Shown here piece by piece: positions 49,722 to 57,985 of a DNA stretch of 64,000 nt. Made by a program: the position numbers and the translations under genes. Origin of the DNA: Oceanicola sp. 22II-s10i (GTDB taxonomy: Bacteria; Pseudomonadota; Alphaproteobacteria; Rhodobacterales; Rhodobacteraceae); assembly GCF_002210105.1 (NCBI RefSeq), contig NZ_AQQU01000001.1:124001-188000 (forward strand), read 5' to 3'. Numbering within the stretch: the first letter of the stretch is position 1; every line of letters begins with the position of its first letter. The notes beneath the pieces are model-generated. The model saw only the letters and a program-made list of their open reading frames with translations. It made no database searches and was not told where the DNA came from.

Positions 49722-50534
49722 TCAGCCGTGCAGAGTCTCGGTCGAGGCAAAGAACATCGCCTGCGACGCGGCAAGGCGCACCTGTTCCTCGGTATAAGGC
49801 TTGGTGATCAGGAACGCCGGTTCGGGCTTTTCGCCGGTCAGCAAACGCTCCGGGAAGGCGGTGATGAAGATCACCGGCAGATCGCCCAGTTTTCCCAGCA
49901 GATCGTTCACGGCGTCGATCCCGCTGGAATTGTCGGCCAGCTGGATATCCGCAAAGATCAGGTCCGGACGCTCGGCCGTCCCGAGCGCAACAGCCTCGTC
50001 ACGGGTGCGGGCGACACCGGTGACGGCATGGCCCATGTCCGCGACGATGCTCTGAAGGTCCATGGCGATGATCGCCTCGTCCTCGATGATCATCACGCGG
50101 CCGGTCACGCTCTCGGCCAGCTCGCGCTGTGCGATGCGCACCATTTCCTCGGCCTCGGCGGATCCGACGGCCATGACCTGACCGATCCGTTCGAAGTCGA
50201 ATTCCTCGATCGTGTGAAGCAACAGCGCCTCGCGCGTGTTGGGCGTCAGGCGGCCCAGATGCGCCTGCGCCCGCGCCTTGAGCCCGGTTTCCTCATCCAT
50301 CACCGGAGACCCGGAACTGGACCAGATAGCATGGAACGCACCGAACAGCGCGACCTTGGTCGACTTGCTGCGGTCCATGATCGACGGATCCTCGAGCATC
50401 GCCTCCAGAGTGGCGGCAGCGTAGTTGTCCCCTGAGACCTGGCTTCCCGTCAGCGCGCGCGCATAGCGACGAAGATACGGCAGCTCCCTTGCCACATTGG
50501 AAACGAAATCTTCGGTAGCGACTGGCTGGTTCAT
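49722..50534 (-). CDS. phyR: general stress response regulator PhyR
   Basis: 270-aa anti-anti-sigma factor: an N-terminal ECF-sigma-like domain (ELPYLRRYARALTGSQVSGDNYAAATLEAM; EALLLHTIEEFDFERIGQVMAVGSAEAEEMV) and a C-terminal receiver domain with phosphorylated Asp196 in LIFADIQLA. When phosphorylated it binds NepR and frees EcfG. ATG 50534 (MNQPVATEDF) is the family-like start. It diverges from nepR-ecfG across a region carrying EcfG-type promoter elements. Confidence 0.95.
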   Translation of the reverse strand: MNQPVATEDFVSNVARELPYLRRYARALTGSQVSGDNYAAATLEAMLEDPSIMDRSKSTKVALFGAFHAIWSSSGSPVMDEETGLKARAQAHLGRLTPNTREALLLHTIEEFDFERIGQVMAVGSAEAEEMVRIAQRELAESVTGRVMIIEDEAIIAMDLQSIVADMGHAVTGVARTRDEAVALGTAERPDLIFADIQLADNSSGIDAVNDLLGKLGDLPVIFITAFPERLLTGEKPEPAFLITKPYTEEQVRLAASQAMFFASTETLHG

Positions 50535-50564
50535 GAAAACTGACACCTTTTTTCGTATTTTCTG

Positions 50565-50596
50565 GGAACCAAACACGTCCCGTGGCGTTTAGTTCC
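50565..50596. promoter_or_regulatory. EcfG-type promoter for nepR-ecfG, overlapping a reverse half-site
   Basis: Plus strand: GGAAC (50565-50569), 16-base spacer, CGTT (50586-50589), exact consensus, 46 bases before nepR, so the sigma factor gene is autoregulated. On the minus strand GGAAC (50596-50592) is followed after 16 bases by TGTT, one base off consensus, which could drive phyR. The two promoters share the same DNA as an imperfect palindrome. Confidence 0.75.
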
Positions 50597-50634
50597 GAAA
50601 ATTTTGGTGTGGCACTACAAAATGACAAGGGATC

Positions 50635-50793
50635 ATGGCGCAGGATAGTGAATACGATGACGTCCGCAGGCAGATCGATGATAACCTGAAACGGGTCTAC
50701 CAGGAAAAGGTGGAAGAGGAGCTTCCCGAGCGGTTCCGAAACCTCCTACAACAGCTGAAGGCGAAGGAACCGAAGTCCGGTGATCAGCAATGA
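50635..50793 (+). CDS. nepR: anti-sigma factor NepR
   Basis: 52-aa protein that holds EcfG inactive until PhyR~P displaces it. The conserved core reads IDDNLKRVYQEKVEEELPERF followed by RNLLQQLKAK, the two-helix NepR signature. ATG 50635 follows AAGGGA. Its stop overlaps the ecfG start (ATGA), and it sits opposite phyR as expected for the module. Confidence 0.93.
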   Translation: MAQDSEYDDVRRQIDDNLKRVYQEKVEEELPERFRNLLQQLKAKEPKSGDQQ

Positions 50794-51347
50794 CCGCCCG
50801 GGATCCGCGTGACGACATCGTCGAGCACCTTCCGGCCCTGCGCGCCTTCGCGATGAGCCTTTGTCGAAACTCCGCCCAGGCGGATGACCTTGTTCAGGAC
50901 ACGATCGTCAAGGCCTGGACCAAGTTCGACAAGTTCCAGCAGGGCACCAACCTGCGGGCTTGGCTGTTCACGATTCTGCGCAACACCTTCTACTCGGGCC
51001 GCCGCAAGGCGCAGCGCGAAGTTGCGGATGTGGACGGCGTGTTCTCGGCCAAGCTGGCCAGCAAGCCCGATCACGACGGTCGCCTTGCGATGAAGGACTT
51101 CGAAGCGGCCTTTGCGCAATTGCCCGATGAACAGCGCGAGGCGCTGATCCTGGTCGGTGCGTCGGGCTTTTCCTACGAGGAAGCGGCTGACATGTGTGGC
51201 TGTGCCGTCGGCACCATAAAGAGCCGGGCCAATCGTGGTCGCGCAAGGCTGACCGAACTTCTTGAACTCGACAGCAATGAAAGCATGGAACTGACAGACC
51301 AGTCCACGATGGCGGTTCTGGCCGCGAATGCGCGATCTGCCGGTTAA
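50790..51347 (+). CDS. ecfG: general stress response sigma factor EcfG
   Basis: ECF sigma factor of 185 aa. Region 2 is HLPALRAFAMSLCRNSAQADDLVQDTIVKAWTKFDKFQQGTNLRAWLFTILRN; region 4 is LPDEQREALILVGASGFSYEEAADMCGCAVGTIKSRANRGRARL. Both match the EcfG (ECF15) group. Coupled to nepR by an ATGA overlap, and followed by the sensor kinase gene with a 20-base overlap. Likely drives the GGAAC-N16/17-CGTT promoters seen in this window. Confidence 0.95.
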   Translation: MTARDPRDDIVEHLPALRAFAMSLCRNSAQADDLVQDTIVKAWTKFDKFQQGTNLRAWLFTILRNTFYSGRRKAQREVADVDGVFSAKLASKPDHDGRLAMKDFEAAFAQLPDEQREALILVGASGFSYEEAADMCGCAVGTIKSRANRGRARLTELLELDSNESMELTDQSTMAVLAANARSAG

Positions 51348-53091
51348 GGAGGCGCGCATTACCCGGTTTCGCTTTTTCGACAGTCTGGGCACAAGGCTGG
51401 TGGCAATGCTGTCCATCGCCTTGCTGCCCGTGGGACTGATCGCACTCTACCAGACCAGCCACGTCGTGCGCCAAGCGGAACAGCTTGAGCGCGCGGCGCT
51501 TGTTGGCCAGGCGCTGTCCGCAGTCGCCAGCCAGAGCGACCTGATCCACGAAGGATTCGCCGCGGCACGCGTGCTGGGCGGAGCGTTGCGTGACGACATC
51601 GACGATCCCGAAGCCTGCCACGATCTGATGCGCGGGTTCGTCCGGTCGCATCCGGCCTATGCACTGGCCACCTTTGTCGGGCTGGATGGCGTGTCGCGCT
51701 GCAATTCCCGCGGCGTTATCGCGGACCTGAACGAATCCCAGATGATCAAGTCGCTGCTCGAGGCACCCCGCCACCGTGTGGACTGGGTCGAACAGGGACG
51801 GATCAGCGGGCGCTCGGTCATCGTGATTTCGCAGCCCGTGCATGACGACCTGAACCTGATCGGCTTTGTCACGCTGTCCCTGCCGCGTGGCAACATCCAG
51901 CTGGACCCGGACTACACCGGCCTGCGCAAACCGCTGAACCTGATCACGCTGAACGAGGACGGGCAGGTCGTGCTGACACCCGGCGCGCTGGACGATGCGC
52001 GCGCGCAGTTGCCTGCCTTCCGCGACCTGCGGTCTTTCCTCTACCGACGTGCGAACACGTTCGAGGCGGACGACATGACCGGGGAGAACCGGTTGTACAC
52101 CGTTGTGCCGGTCATACCCGGCGTGGCCTTTGCCGTCGCGGTCTGGGATACCGCCGGTCTTACCGGCAGCGGCAGTTTTGTCAGCCGGGCAGCGCTGGCC
52201 TTCCCGCTGCTGATGTGGGCCATCAGCCTGATCGTGGCCTACGTCGCCGTGCACCGTCTGGTCATACGCCACATCCGCGCCCTGCGCCGCAAGATGCGCG
52301 ACTTCGGCAACGGCTCCACGCGATTCAGCAGCCAGTTCCCGTCGGGCAGCGACCGGGCGCCGGCAGAGATCAAGCAGATGGAGGAAAGCTTTGACGCGAT
52401 GGTCGAACGGATCGTCCGCGACACGGCTGAACTGGAAAATAACCTGCACGAAAACAACGTGCTGCTGAAAGAGGTCCATCACCGGGTCAAGAACAACCTT
52501 CAGCTTATCGCCTCGATCATGAACCTGGAAATCCGCAAGGCACGGAACGGCGAGACACGATCGACCCTGCGTCGGGTGCAGGACCGGGTGCTGGGCCTGG
52601 CGATGGTTCATTCGAACCTCTACCACACCTCTCGGCTCGCCTCGCTGCGGGCGGACGGGTTGCTGGATGACATCCTGCGCCAGACCCTGAAATCGGTGCT
52701 GCCGGCAGATAACGTGGTCGACGTCTCGATGGAGATCGAGGAGATGCTGCTCTACCCCGATCAGGCCGTCCCGCTTTCGCTGCTGGCGACCGAGGCCGCG
52801 ACCAACGCGATCAAGTATATCGGACGCCCCGCAGATGGCAGCCGCCCGTGGATCAGGGTCAAGCTGGAACAGACAGGCGAGCGGACCTTCCTGTTCTCGG
52901 TCGCCAATTCCTGCGGCGAACGGCTGGATCTGCGCGAGGACGAGGTCGAGGGCACCGGGCTTGGCCGTCAGTTGATCGACGCCTTCGCGACCCAGCTCGG
53001 GTCACGGGCTGTGGTCACCGCGGATGACGACAGCTTCATGATCGCGGTCGAGATTCAGGTCCGGGACTTCAACACGGATCAGGCGGCCTGA
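51328..53091 (+). CDS. HisKA_2 sensor histidine kinase, probable PhyR kinase
   Basis: 587 aa counted from ATG 51328. Two membrane helices (about 25-45 and 285-305) bracket a periplasmic sensor domain; a HAMP-like linker (HIRALRRKMRDFGNGS) follows; the HisKA_2 box LLKEVHHRVKNNLQLIASIMNLE carries His385; the ATPase domain has ATEAATNAIKYI (N box) and EGTGLGRQLIDAFATQLG. Kinases of this family phosphorylate PhyR. The start is unclear: AAGGAGG at 51346 is placed for an ATT codon at 51358, not for ATG 51328. Confidence 0.9.
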   Translation: MRDLPVKEARITRFRFFDSLGTRLVAMLSIALLPVGLIALYQTSHVVRQAEQLERAALVGQALSAVASQSDLIHEGFAAARVLGGALRDDIDDPEACHDLMRGFVRSHPAYALATFVGLDGVSRCNSRGVIADLNESQMIKSLLEAPRHRVDWVEQGRISGRSVIVISQPVHDDLNLIGFVTLSLPRGNIQLDPDYTGLRKPLNLITLNEDGQVVLTPGALDDARAQLPAFRDLRSFLYRRANTFEADDMTGENRLYTVVPVIPGVAFAVAVWDTAGLTGSGSFVSRAALAFPLLMWAISLIVAYVAVHRLVIRHIRALRRKMRDFGNGSTRFSSQFPSGSDRAPAEIKQMEESFDAMVERIVRDTAELENNLHENNVLLKEVHHRVKNNLQLIASIMNLEIRKARNGETRSTLRRVQDRVLGLAMVHSNLYHTSRLASLRADGLLDDILRQTLKSVLPADNVVDVSMEIEEMLLYPDQAVPLSLLATEAATNAIKYIGRPADGSRPWIRVKLEQTGERTFLFSVANSCGERLDLREDEVEGTGLGRQLIDAFATQLGSRAVVTADDDSFMIAVEIQVRDFNTDQAA

Positions 53092-53095
53092 CCGC

Positions 53096-53968
53096 TCAGA
53101 CCCACTTGGCCAGCGGCGGCAGGGACATCAGCACGGCGTTCGCGTCGTGCCCCGTCTCCAGCCCGAACTTGGTGCCCCGGTCGTAGACGAGGTTGTATTC
53201 GGCGTAGAGCCCGCGATGCACCAGTTGCGCGTCCTTCTCGGCCTCGCCCCAGCCCATCCCCATCCGCTTTTCCACCAGCGGCACGAAGGCGGGCAGGAAT
53301 GCCTGCCCCACATCGCGGATGAAGGCGAAATCCGCCGCCCAGTCCCCGGTGTTGTAGTCGTCGAGGAAAATCCCGCCGACGCCACGTGCCCGGCCCCGGT
53401 GAGGGATGTAGAAATATTCGTCCGCCCAGGCCTTGAACCGGGGATAGAGGTCGGTCCCGTGCGGGTCGCAATGCGCCTTCTGAACACCGTGGAAATGCGC
53501 GGTGTCCTCGGCATATTCGATACAGGGGTTCAGGTCCGATCCGCCGCCGAACCACCAGCCGTGCGGAGTCCAGAACATGCGGGTGTTCATGTGGACGGCC
53601 GGGCAATGCGGGTTCTGCATATGCGCGACGAGGCTGATGCCGGACGCCCAGAACCGCGGATCGTCCGCCATGCCGGGGAGGCCACGGCGCGCGGCCATCG
53701 CCATCTGTGCGCGCTCGCCCAGAGTGCCGTAGACGGTTGAGACGTTCACGCCGACCTTCTCGAATACACGACCGCCGCGCATCACCGACATCAGGCCGCC
53801 GCCCGCATCGCCCCCGTCCGGGGCGGACCGGCGCGTTTCCGTCACGTCGAACCGGCCCGGCGTGCCGCCGGCCCTGTCTTCCAGCCCTTCGAAGGCCGCG
53901 ACGATGCTGTCCCTGAGTTCGCGGAACCACGCAGAAGCGCGCGCCTTTTCCCCGTCCATCATGTCCAT
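53096..53968 (-). CDS. hemF: oxygen-dependent coproporphyrinogen III oxidase
   Basis: 290-aa enzyme that converts coproporphyrinogen III to protoporphyrinogen IX with O2. Conserved blocks include GVNVSTVYG, NPHCPAVHMNTRMFW, WWFGGGSDLNPCIEYAEDTAHFHG, HRGRARGVGGIFLDDYN and YAEYNLVYDRGTKFGLETG. Start ATG 53968 follows GGAGGATCC. Its aerobic reaction complements the oxygen-limited respiration implied by the cco genes downstream. Confidence 0.96.
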   Translation of the reverse strand: MDMMDGEKARASAWFRELRDSIVAAFEGLEDRAGGTPGRFDVTETRRSAPDGGDAGGGLMSVMRGGRVFEKVGVNVSTVYGTLGERAQMAMAARRGLPGMADDPRFWASGISLVAHMQNPHCPAVHMNTRMFWTPHGWWFGGGSDLNPCIEYAEDTAHFHGVQKAHCDPHGTDLYPRFKAWADEYFYIPHRGRARGVGGIFLDDYNTGDWAADFAFIRDVGQAFLPAFVPLVEKRMGMGWGEAEKDAQLVHRGLYAEYNLVYDRGTKFGLETGHDANAVLMSLPPLAKWV

Positions 53969-54039
53969 CGGATCCTCCGCCTACCGGTTGTGCTGGGGCC
54001 CGAGGCTTACCCCCAGGGCCCCCGACCGCCAATGCGGCA

Positions 54040-54840
54040 TCAATGCGCGGGGGCGTTCACCGGGTCCAGCAGCATCCGGCCGCCGTCGACCGTCATGATC
54101 TGGCCGGTCATGAAGCTGGACCCCTCGCCCGCCAGAAACTGAACAGCCTCGGTCAGTTCGGACGGCGGCGCTATGCGCTTCAGCGGTGTGCCCGCCTCGA
54201 TCCGCTTGCGATATTCGTCCTCGGCTTTCAGGCCACGCTGGAGGCTCGCGCTCATCACCGAACCGAAGGCGACGGCGTTGACGCGGATGCGATGCGGCGC
54301 CAGCGCCAGCGCCATGGATCGCGTCATCTGGTCCAGCGCGGCCACCGAAACGGAATAACCCAGCAGGTCGGGATGGGTTCGCTGGCCGGCGATGGACGAG
54401 ATGTTCACGATGGACCCGGCCGGCGCATCCTCCTGCCCTTCGGACTGGCGGATCATACGCTTGGACACCGCCTGCGTCAGGCGAAGCGCGGTCATCAGGT
54501 TCTGCTGCAACAGGAACTCGACGGCGTCTTCCTCGGGGTTCAGCGGGTCCGACAACCCGATCTGGCGCGAGGCGTTGACCAGGACATCGACCCGCTCGAA
54601 GGCGTCGATGGTGGCCGACAGCAGGTTCGCGACGGTCAGTTTTTCCCTCAGATCCCCTGCGAAGTATCGGACATTGTCCGCCTCGCGCTGATCGCCCAGT
54701 TCCTCGACCAGCCGTTCCTCGTCCACGTCGGCGAAGATCACGTTCGCGCCGCGTTCGACAAAGTGGCGGGCGATGGCCAGACCGATGCCATTGGCGGCGC
54801 CGGTCACGATGGCGGTCTTACCCGCGATGGAAAACGTCAT
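54040..54840 (-). CDS. SDR-family protein with a degenerate active site
   Basis: 266 aa with the short-chain dehydrogenase fold. The cofactor motif TGAANGIGLAIA is intact and the catalytic Ser is in VNISSIAG, but the YxxxK motif reads GYSVSVAALDQ: the lysine is valine (codon GTG). NNAG is replaced by NASRQ and the usual APG after VNAV is AFG. The protein may bind NAD(P) without classical activity. It lies 24 bases downstream of rsmC on the same strand. Confidence 0.85.
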   Translation of the reverse strand: MTFSIAGKTAIVTGAANGIGLAIARHFVERGANVIFADVDEERLVEELGDQREADNVRYFAGDLREKLTVANLLSATIDAFERVDVLVNASRQIGLSDPLNPEEDAVEFLLQQNLMTALRLTQAVSKRMIRQSEGQEDAPAGSIVNISSIAGQRTHPDLLGYSVSVAALDQMTRSMALALAPHRIRVNAVAFGSVMSASLQRGLKAEDEYRKRIEAGTPLKRIAPPSELTEAVQFLAGEGSSFMTGQIMTVDGGRMLLDPVNAPAH

Positions 54841-54864
54841 TGGGTGCTCCCGTACGGCGTCCGG

Positions 54865-55866
54865 TCAGGATACGCGATTGTGCCGCGCGTTGCGAGGCGC
54901 GAGCGTGGCGGTCATCACCTTGAACCGGGTGTCGCCGCCGATTTCCTCGACCGCGCCGAATGTGCCCGCGATCACGGTCTCATAGGGCAGGTGACGGTTC
55001 GCGACGATCCAGACCCGACCGCCCGGCCGCAGCATCCCGGCGGCGGCACGGATAAAGGCCTGTCCGATCCCCGGATCGGCCGTGCGGCTGGTGTGGAACG
55101 GCGGGTTCATCACGACGGCGTCCATCAGCGTCTCGGGCCGCCAGCGCGTGGCGTCGGCCCAGTGAAACCGCGCACGCGGATCGGTCACGTTCCGCCGCGC
55201 ACAGTCCAGAGCCGCATGATCCGCCTCGACCAGGTCGATCGATTTCACGCCGTCGCGCTTCAGCACTTCGGACGCGAGATAGCCCCAGCCGGCCCCGAGA
55301 TCGGCGATCTTTCCGCTCAGCTTCGCGGGCAGCGCCGCCGCCAGCAGTGCCGATGCCGGGTCGATCCCGTCGGCCGAGAACACCCCCGGCGCGGTGATCC
55401 ACCCGCCCTCCAGCGGCGCGGGCTCTGCCGCCGCCCAGTCGGTGAAATCGCCGCCCGAGAACCAGAACAGCTTGCCATGCGCCTTGTTGATCGGTCCCTC
55501 GACCGCGACCCGTTTGCGCACGGCTTTCAGCACGCCTTCGATCCCGTCCGTGCGCGCACCGTCGACGACCACCGGCCCGTCACTGACCGCGACGGCCTGC
55601 GCGACCAGTGCCTCGGCCAGCCGTTTCGCGCGGGGCAGGAAAACGATGGCCGCATCGAAACGGCCCTCCGCCGCGACTGAGGTGGCGTAACCCGCCGCCT
55701 CGAACCCCTCGACATCCGGGCGGAAGCCGGACACGACAAGCACCCGGTCCCTGGGCAGAACCGACAGGTCCATCCCCGCACGCGGAGCGAAGACCGCGAT
55801 CCGCCCGGTTCCGGACAGGTCCAGTCCGCCGCCCGACAGGGCCAGCTCAAGCCTTGGCGCGCTCAT
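54865..55866 (-). CDS. rsmC: 16S rRNA guanine methyltransferase RsmC-like
   Basis: 333 aa with tandem Rossmann-like halves as in RsmC. The active C-terminal half has IADLGAGWGYLASEVLKR (SAM), DLVEADHAALDCARRN and the catalytic NPPFHTSRTADPGIGQAFIRAAAGMLRPGGRVWIVANRHLPYE; the N-terminal half is degenerate. RsmC methylates G1207 of 16S rRNA. Ten bases downstream of clpS, probably one transcript. Confidence 0.85.
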   Translation of the reverse strand: MSAPRLELALSGGGLDLSGTGRIAVFAPRAGMDLSVLPRDRVLVVSGFRPDVEGFEAAGYATSVAAEGRFDAAIVFLPRAKRLAEALVAQAVAVSDGPVVVDGARTDGIEGVLKAVRKRVAVEGPINKAHGKLFWFSGGDFTDWAAAEPAPLEGGWITAPGVFSADGIDPASALLAAALPAKLSGKIADLGAGWGYLASEVLKRDGVKSIDLVEADHAALDCARRNVTDPRARFHWADATRWRPETLMDAVVMNPPFHTSRTADPGIGQAFIRAAAGMLRPGGRVWIVANRHLPYETVIAGTFGAVEEIGGDTRFKVMTATLAPRNARHNRVS

Positions 55867-55876
55867 CGCGGGCGGC

Positions 55877-56251
55877 CTATTCCTTTTCCATGGTGCATTG
55901 CAGCGGATGCTGGTGGCGGCGGGCGAAATCCATCACCTGCGCGACCTTCGTCTCGGCGATTTCATGGCTGAAGACCCCGACGACCGCGACGCCCTTCTTG
56001 TGGACGGTCAGCATGATCTCGAACGCCTGCGCGTGGCTCATGCCGAAGAAGCGCTCCAGCACCGCGACGACGAATTCCATCGGGGTGTAATCGTCGTTCA
56101 GCAGCAGGACCTTGTAGAGCGGCGGACGCTTGGTCTTGGGACGCGTGTCGACGACGACAGAGGTGTCGCTGTCGTCATCCGTGCCGTTCGCCATCATCTG
56201 CAAAGGGGTAAGGCCCATGTCCGTTCCGTCACCGCTCGGGGTTTTCGTCAT
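55877..56251 (-). CDS. clpS: ATP-dependent Clp protease adaptor ClpS
   Basis: 124-aa adaptor that delivers N-degron substrates to ClpAP. The core reads [78 protein letters not shown]. The N-terminal about 40 residues are a disordered extension. ATG 56251 has AGGAAGG at good distance; downstream ATGs would shorten only the tail. clpA is not in the window. Confidence 0.95.
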   Translation of the reverse strand: MTKTPSGDGTDMGLTPLQMMANGTDDDSDTSVVVDTRPKTKRPPLYKVLLLNDDYTPMEFVVAVLERFFGMSHAQAFEIMLTVHKKGVAVVGVFSHEIAETKVAQVMDFARRHQHPLQCTMEKE

Positions 56252-56311
56252 TGGCCTTCCTATATAACTTCACCCACGTGCGAGAAAAGAGGGCCAGGCG
56301 GATCCGGCAGC

Positions 56312-57016
56312 ATGATGGCGCAAAAACTCACAACAATTGGTTTCGATGCGGACGATACGCTCTGGCACAACGAACGGTTCTTTCGTCTGACTCAGGATCG
56401 ATTCGCGGCGCTGCTGGCCGATTACGCGGCCCCCGACCACCTCGGGGCGCGACTGCTGGAGGCCGAGCGGCGCAACATCGGGCAGTACGGATTCGGCATC
56501 AAGGGCTTTGTCCTGTCGATGATCGAGACCGCGATCGAGGTGACCGACGAAAAGGTCCCGGCCGCGGTCATCCGCGACCTGATCGACGCCGGACAGGAGA
56601 TGCTGCGCCACCCGATCGAGCTGTTGCCCCATGCCCGCGCGGCGGTCGAGGCGGTCGCGGACACTCACCGCGTCATCCTGATCACCAAGGGCGACCTGCT
56701 GGATCAGGAACGCAAGCTGGCGCAGTCCGGTCTGGGCGAGCTTTTCGACGGGATCGAGATCGTGTCGGAAAAGACCGCGCCGGTCTATACCGCGATCTTC
56801 GCCCGCCATGGCGACGGCGCGGACCGGGCGATGATGATCGGCAATTCGATGAAATCCGACGTCCTGCCGGTGATCGAGGCGGGCGGATGGGGCGTCTACG
56901 TGCCCCACGGCGAAACCTGGGCGCTGGAACATGCCGAGGCGCCTGCCGGTTCGGCCCGCTATGTCGCGCGCCCGGACCTGTCGGGCATACCGGGGCTGGT
57001 CGCCGAGATCGGCTGA
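56312..57016 (+). CDS. HAD-family hydrolase
   Basis: 234-aa haloacid dehalogenase superfamily phosphatase. Motif I is FDADDTLWHNE, motif II VILITKGD, motif III includes SEKTAPVYTAIF (Lys) and motif IV MMIGNSMKSDVLPVIEAGG. The cap is a helical C1 type. Resembles YjjG-like phosphatases; substrate unknown. Divergent from clpS; ATG 56312 or 56315 are nearly equivalent starts. Confidence 0.87.
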   Translation: MMAQKLTTIGFDADDTLWHNERFFRLTQDRFAALLADYAAPDHLGARLLEAERRNIGQYGFGIKGFVLSMIETAIEVTDEKVPAAVIRDLIDAGQEMLRHPIELLPHARAAVEAVADTHRVILITKGDLLDQERKLAQSGLGELFDGIEIVSEKTAPVYTAIFARHGDGADRAMMIGNSMKSDVLPVIEAGGWGVYVPHGETWALEHAEAPAGSARYVARPDLSGIPGLVAEIG

Positions 57017-57208
57017 CAGCACGGCGCGATCCGGGGGCCGGGGGCAGGAATACCTGACTGTCGCCGCCCCGCGCGCCGGGGTAATGTCCCTGTAGTGGCG
57101 GCGCAGAGGCCCGCCACGGAAACATTGAAAATATCTGAATTTAATCAGCGCCTTCCGCATGTGCGGTCGGCAGTCGGATCACCATTGCATTCTGAAAGGA
57201 CCAGACCG

Positions 57209-57730
57209 ATGCCCTACATTTTCAACCGCCGCTTCTTCGCCCTCGCCGCCATCCTCATCGCCTTCGCCACCGCCAGTTTCGCCAATCCCGGCGGCAGCGA
57301 CGGCGGCAACGGTCCCGGCGACCGGAACCGCACCAGCTACACCGAGATCGGCTTCCTGAGCCTGAACGACCGCCAGCTGGATGAACTCTACGATCTGTGG
57401 GAGCGCGGTGCCTCGGTTTCCATCCGCGGCTTCTCGGGTCCGATGTCCGCATGGCTGCTGCAGGCCGCCGCCTCTGACCGCCGCTACATCTTCCGTCTGA
57501 TGCGCGAAATGTCGGCCATCGAACCGGTTCGCGACCGGGCCAATCGCCTGCGCAGCGCCCGCGATGAGCTCCGCCGTCAGGCTGCCGCCCTGGAACGCTC
57601 GATCCGCGTCCTCGAACGGCACAGCGCGAGCCAGCAGCTCTCCGAGGAGCGCGCACGGCTGACACGCACCCGGACGACGCTGGAAACCGTCGAGACCTGG
57701 CTCAAATTCCCCCATGAAGGCACAAATTGA
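57209..57730 (+). CDS. small secreted protein with helical C-terminus
   Basis: 173 aa. Signal peptide at residues 1-25 (RRFFALAAILIAFATASFA), a Gly/Asn-rich spacer (NPGGSDGGNGPGDRN), then a mixed region and a Arg/Glu-rich helix likely to form a coiled coil (RDRANRLRSARDELRRQAAALERSIRVLERHSASQQLSEERARL). ATG 57209 follows AAAGGA. I do not recognise the family; a structural periplasmic protein is plausible. Confidence 0.65.
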   Translation: MPYIFNRRFFALAAILIAFATASFANPGGSDGGNGPGDRNRTSYTEIGFLSLNDRQLDELYDLWERGASVSIRGFSGPMSAWLLQAAASDRRYIFRLMREMSAIEPVRDRANRLRSARDELRRQAAALERSIRVLERHSASQQLSEERARLTRTRTTLETVETWLKFPHEGTN

Positions 57731-57790
57731 CGGCACATTTTTTCAAGGCCGCAATGGCGAAAAGCCGCTGTTGCACAGGTGAAACGCGCC

Positions 57791-57877
57791 ACATTCCCGC
57801 CACAATTGCCGATTTGGCGGGAATGTCGGCATTCTACCACAAGATGTGGAGCAACCGGGGTAAACGCCCCGGTTTTT
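57791..57877 (+). ncRNA. candidate small RNA or processed 3' end with intrinsic terminator
   Basis: A perfect 12-bp hairpin (ACATTCCCGCCA at 57791-57802 with TGGCGGGAATGT at 57815-57826) is followed 27 bases later by a terminator. The two structures fill the 255-base gap between the secreted protein gene and dacA. This is either a two-hairpin 3' end or a small RNA; no promoter is identified, so the RNA call is tentative. Confidence 0.35.
57853..57877 (+). terminator. intrinsic terminator
   Basis: AACCGGGG (57853-57860), loop TAAACG, CCCCGGTT (57867-57874) running into TTT. Classical Rho-independent form, ending transcription before the D-Ala carboxypeptidase gene. Confidence 0.85.
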
Positions 57878-57985
57878 CAGTTGAAACTCGCACTTTGACG
57901 CGCCACCTGCATGTGCTAATGTGATATAGCAGATCAAACGCCAGCCGGATCAACCGGCGGCAGAGGCAGTGAAAAGGCAACTATC

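Noticed and set aside
57095-57117. GTGGCGG...CCGCCAC hairpin after the HAD hydrolase gene
   Set aside because: 7-bp stem without a T-run; could be a weak terminator, but the evidence is insufficient.
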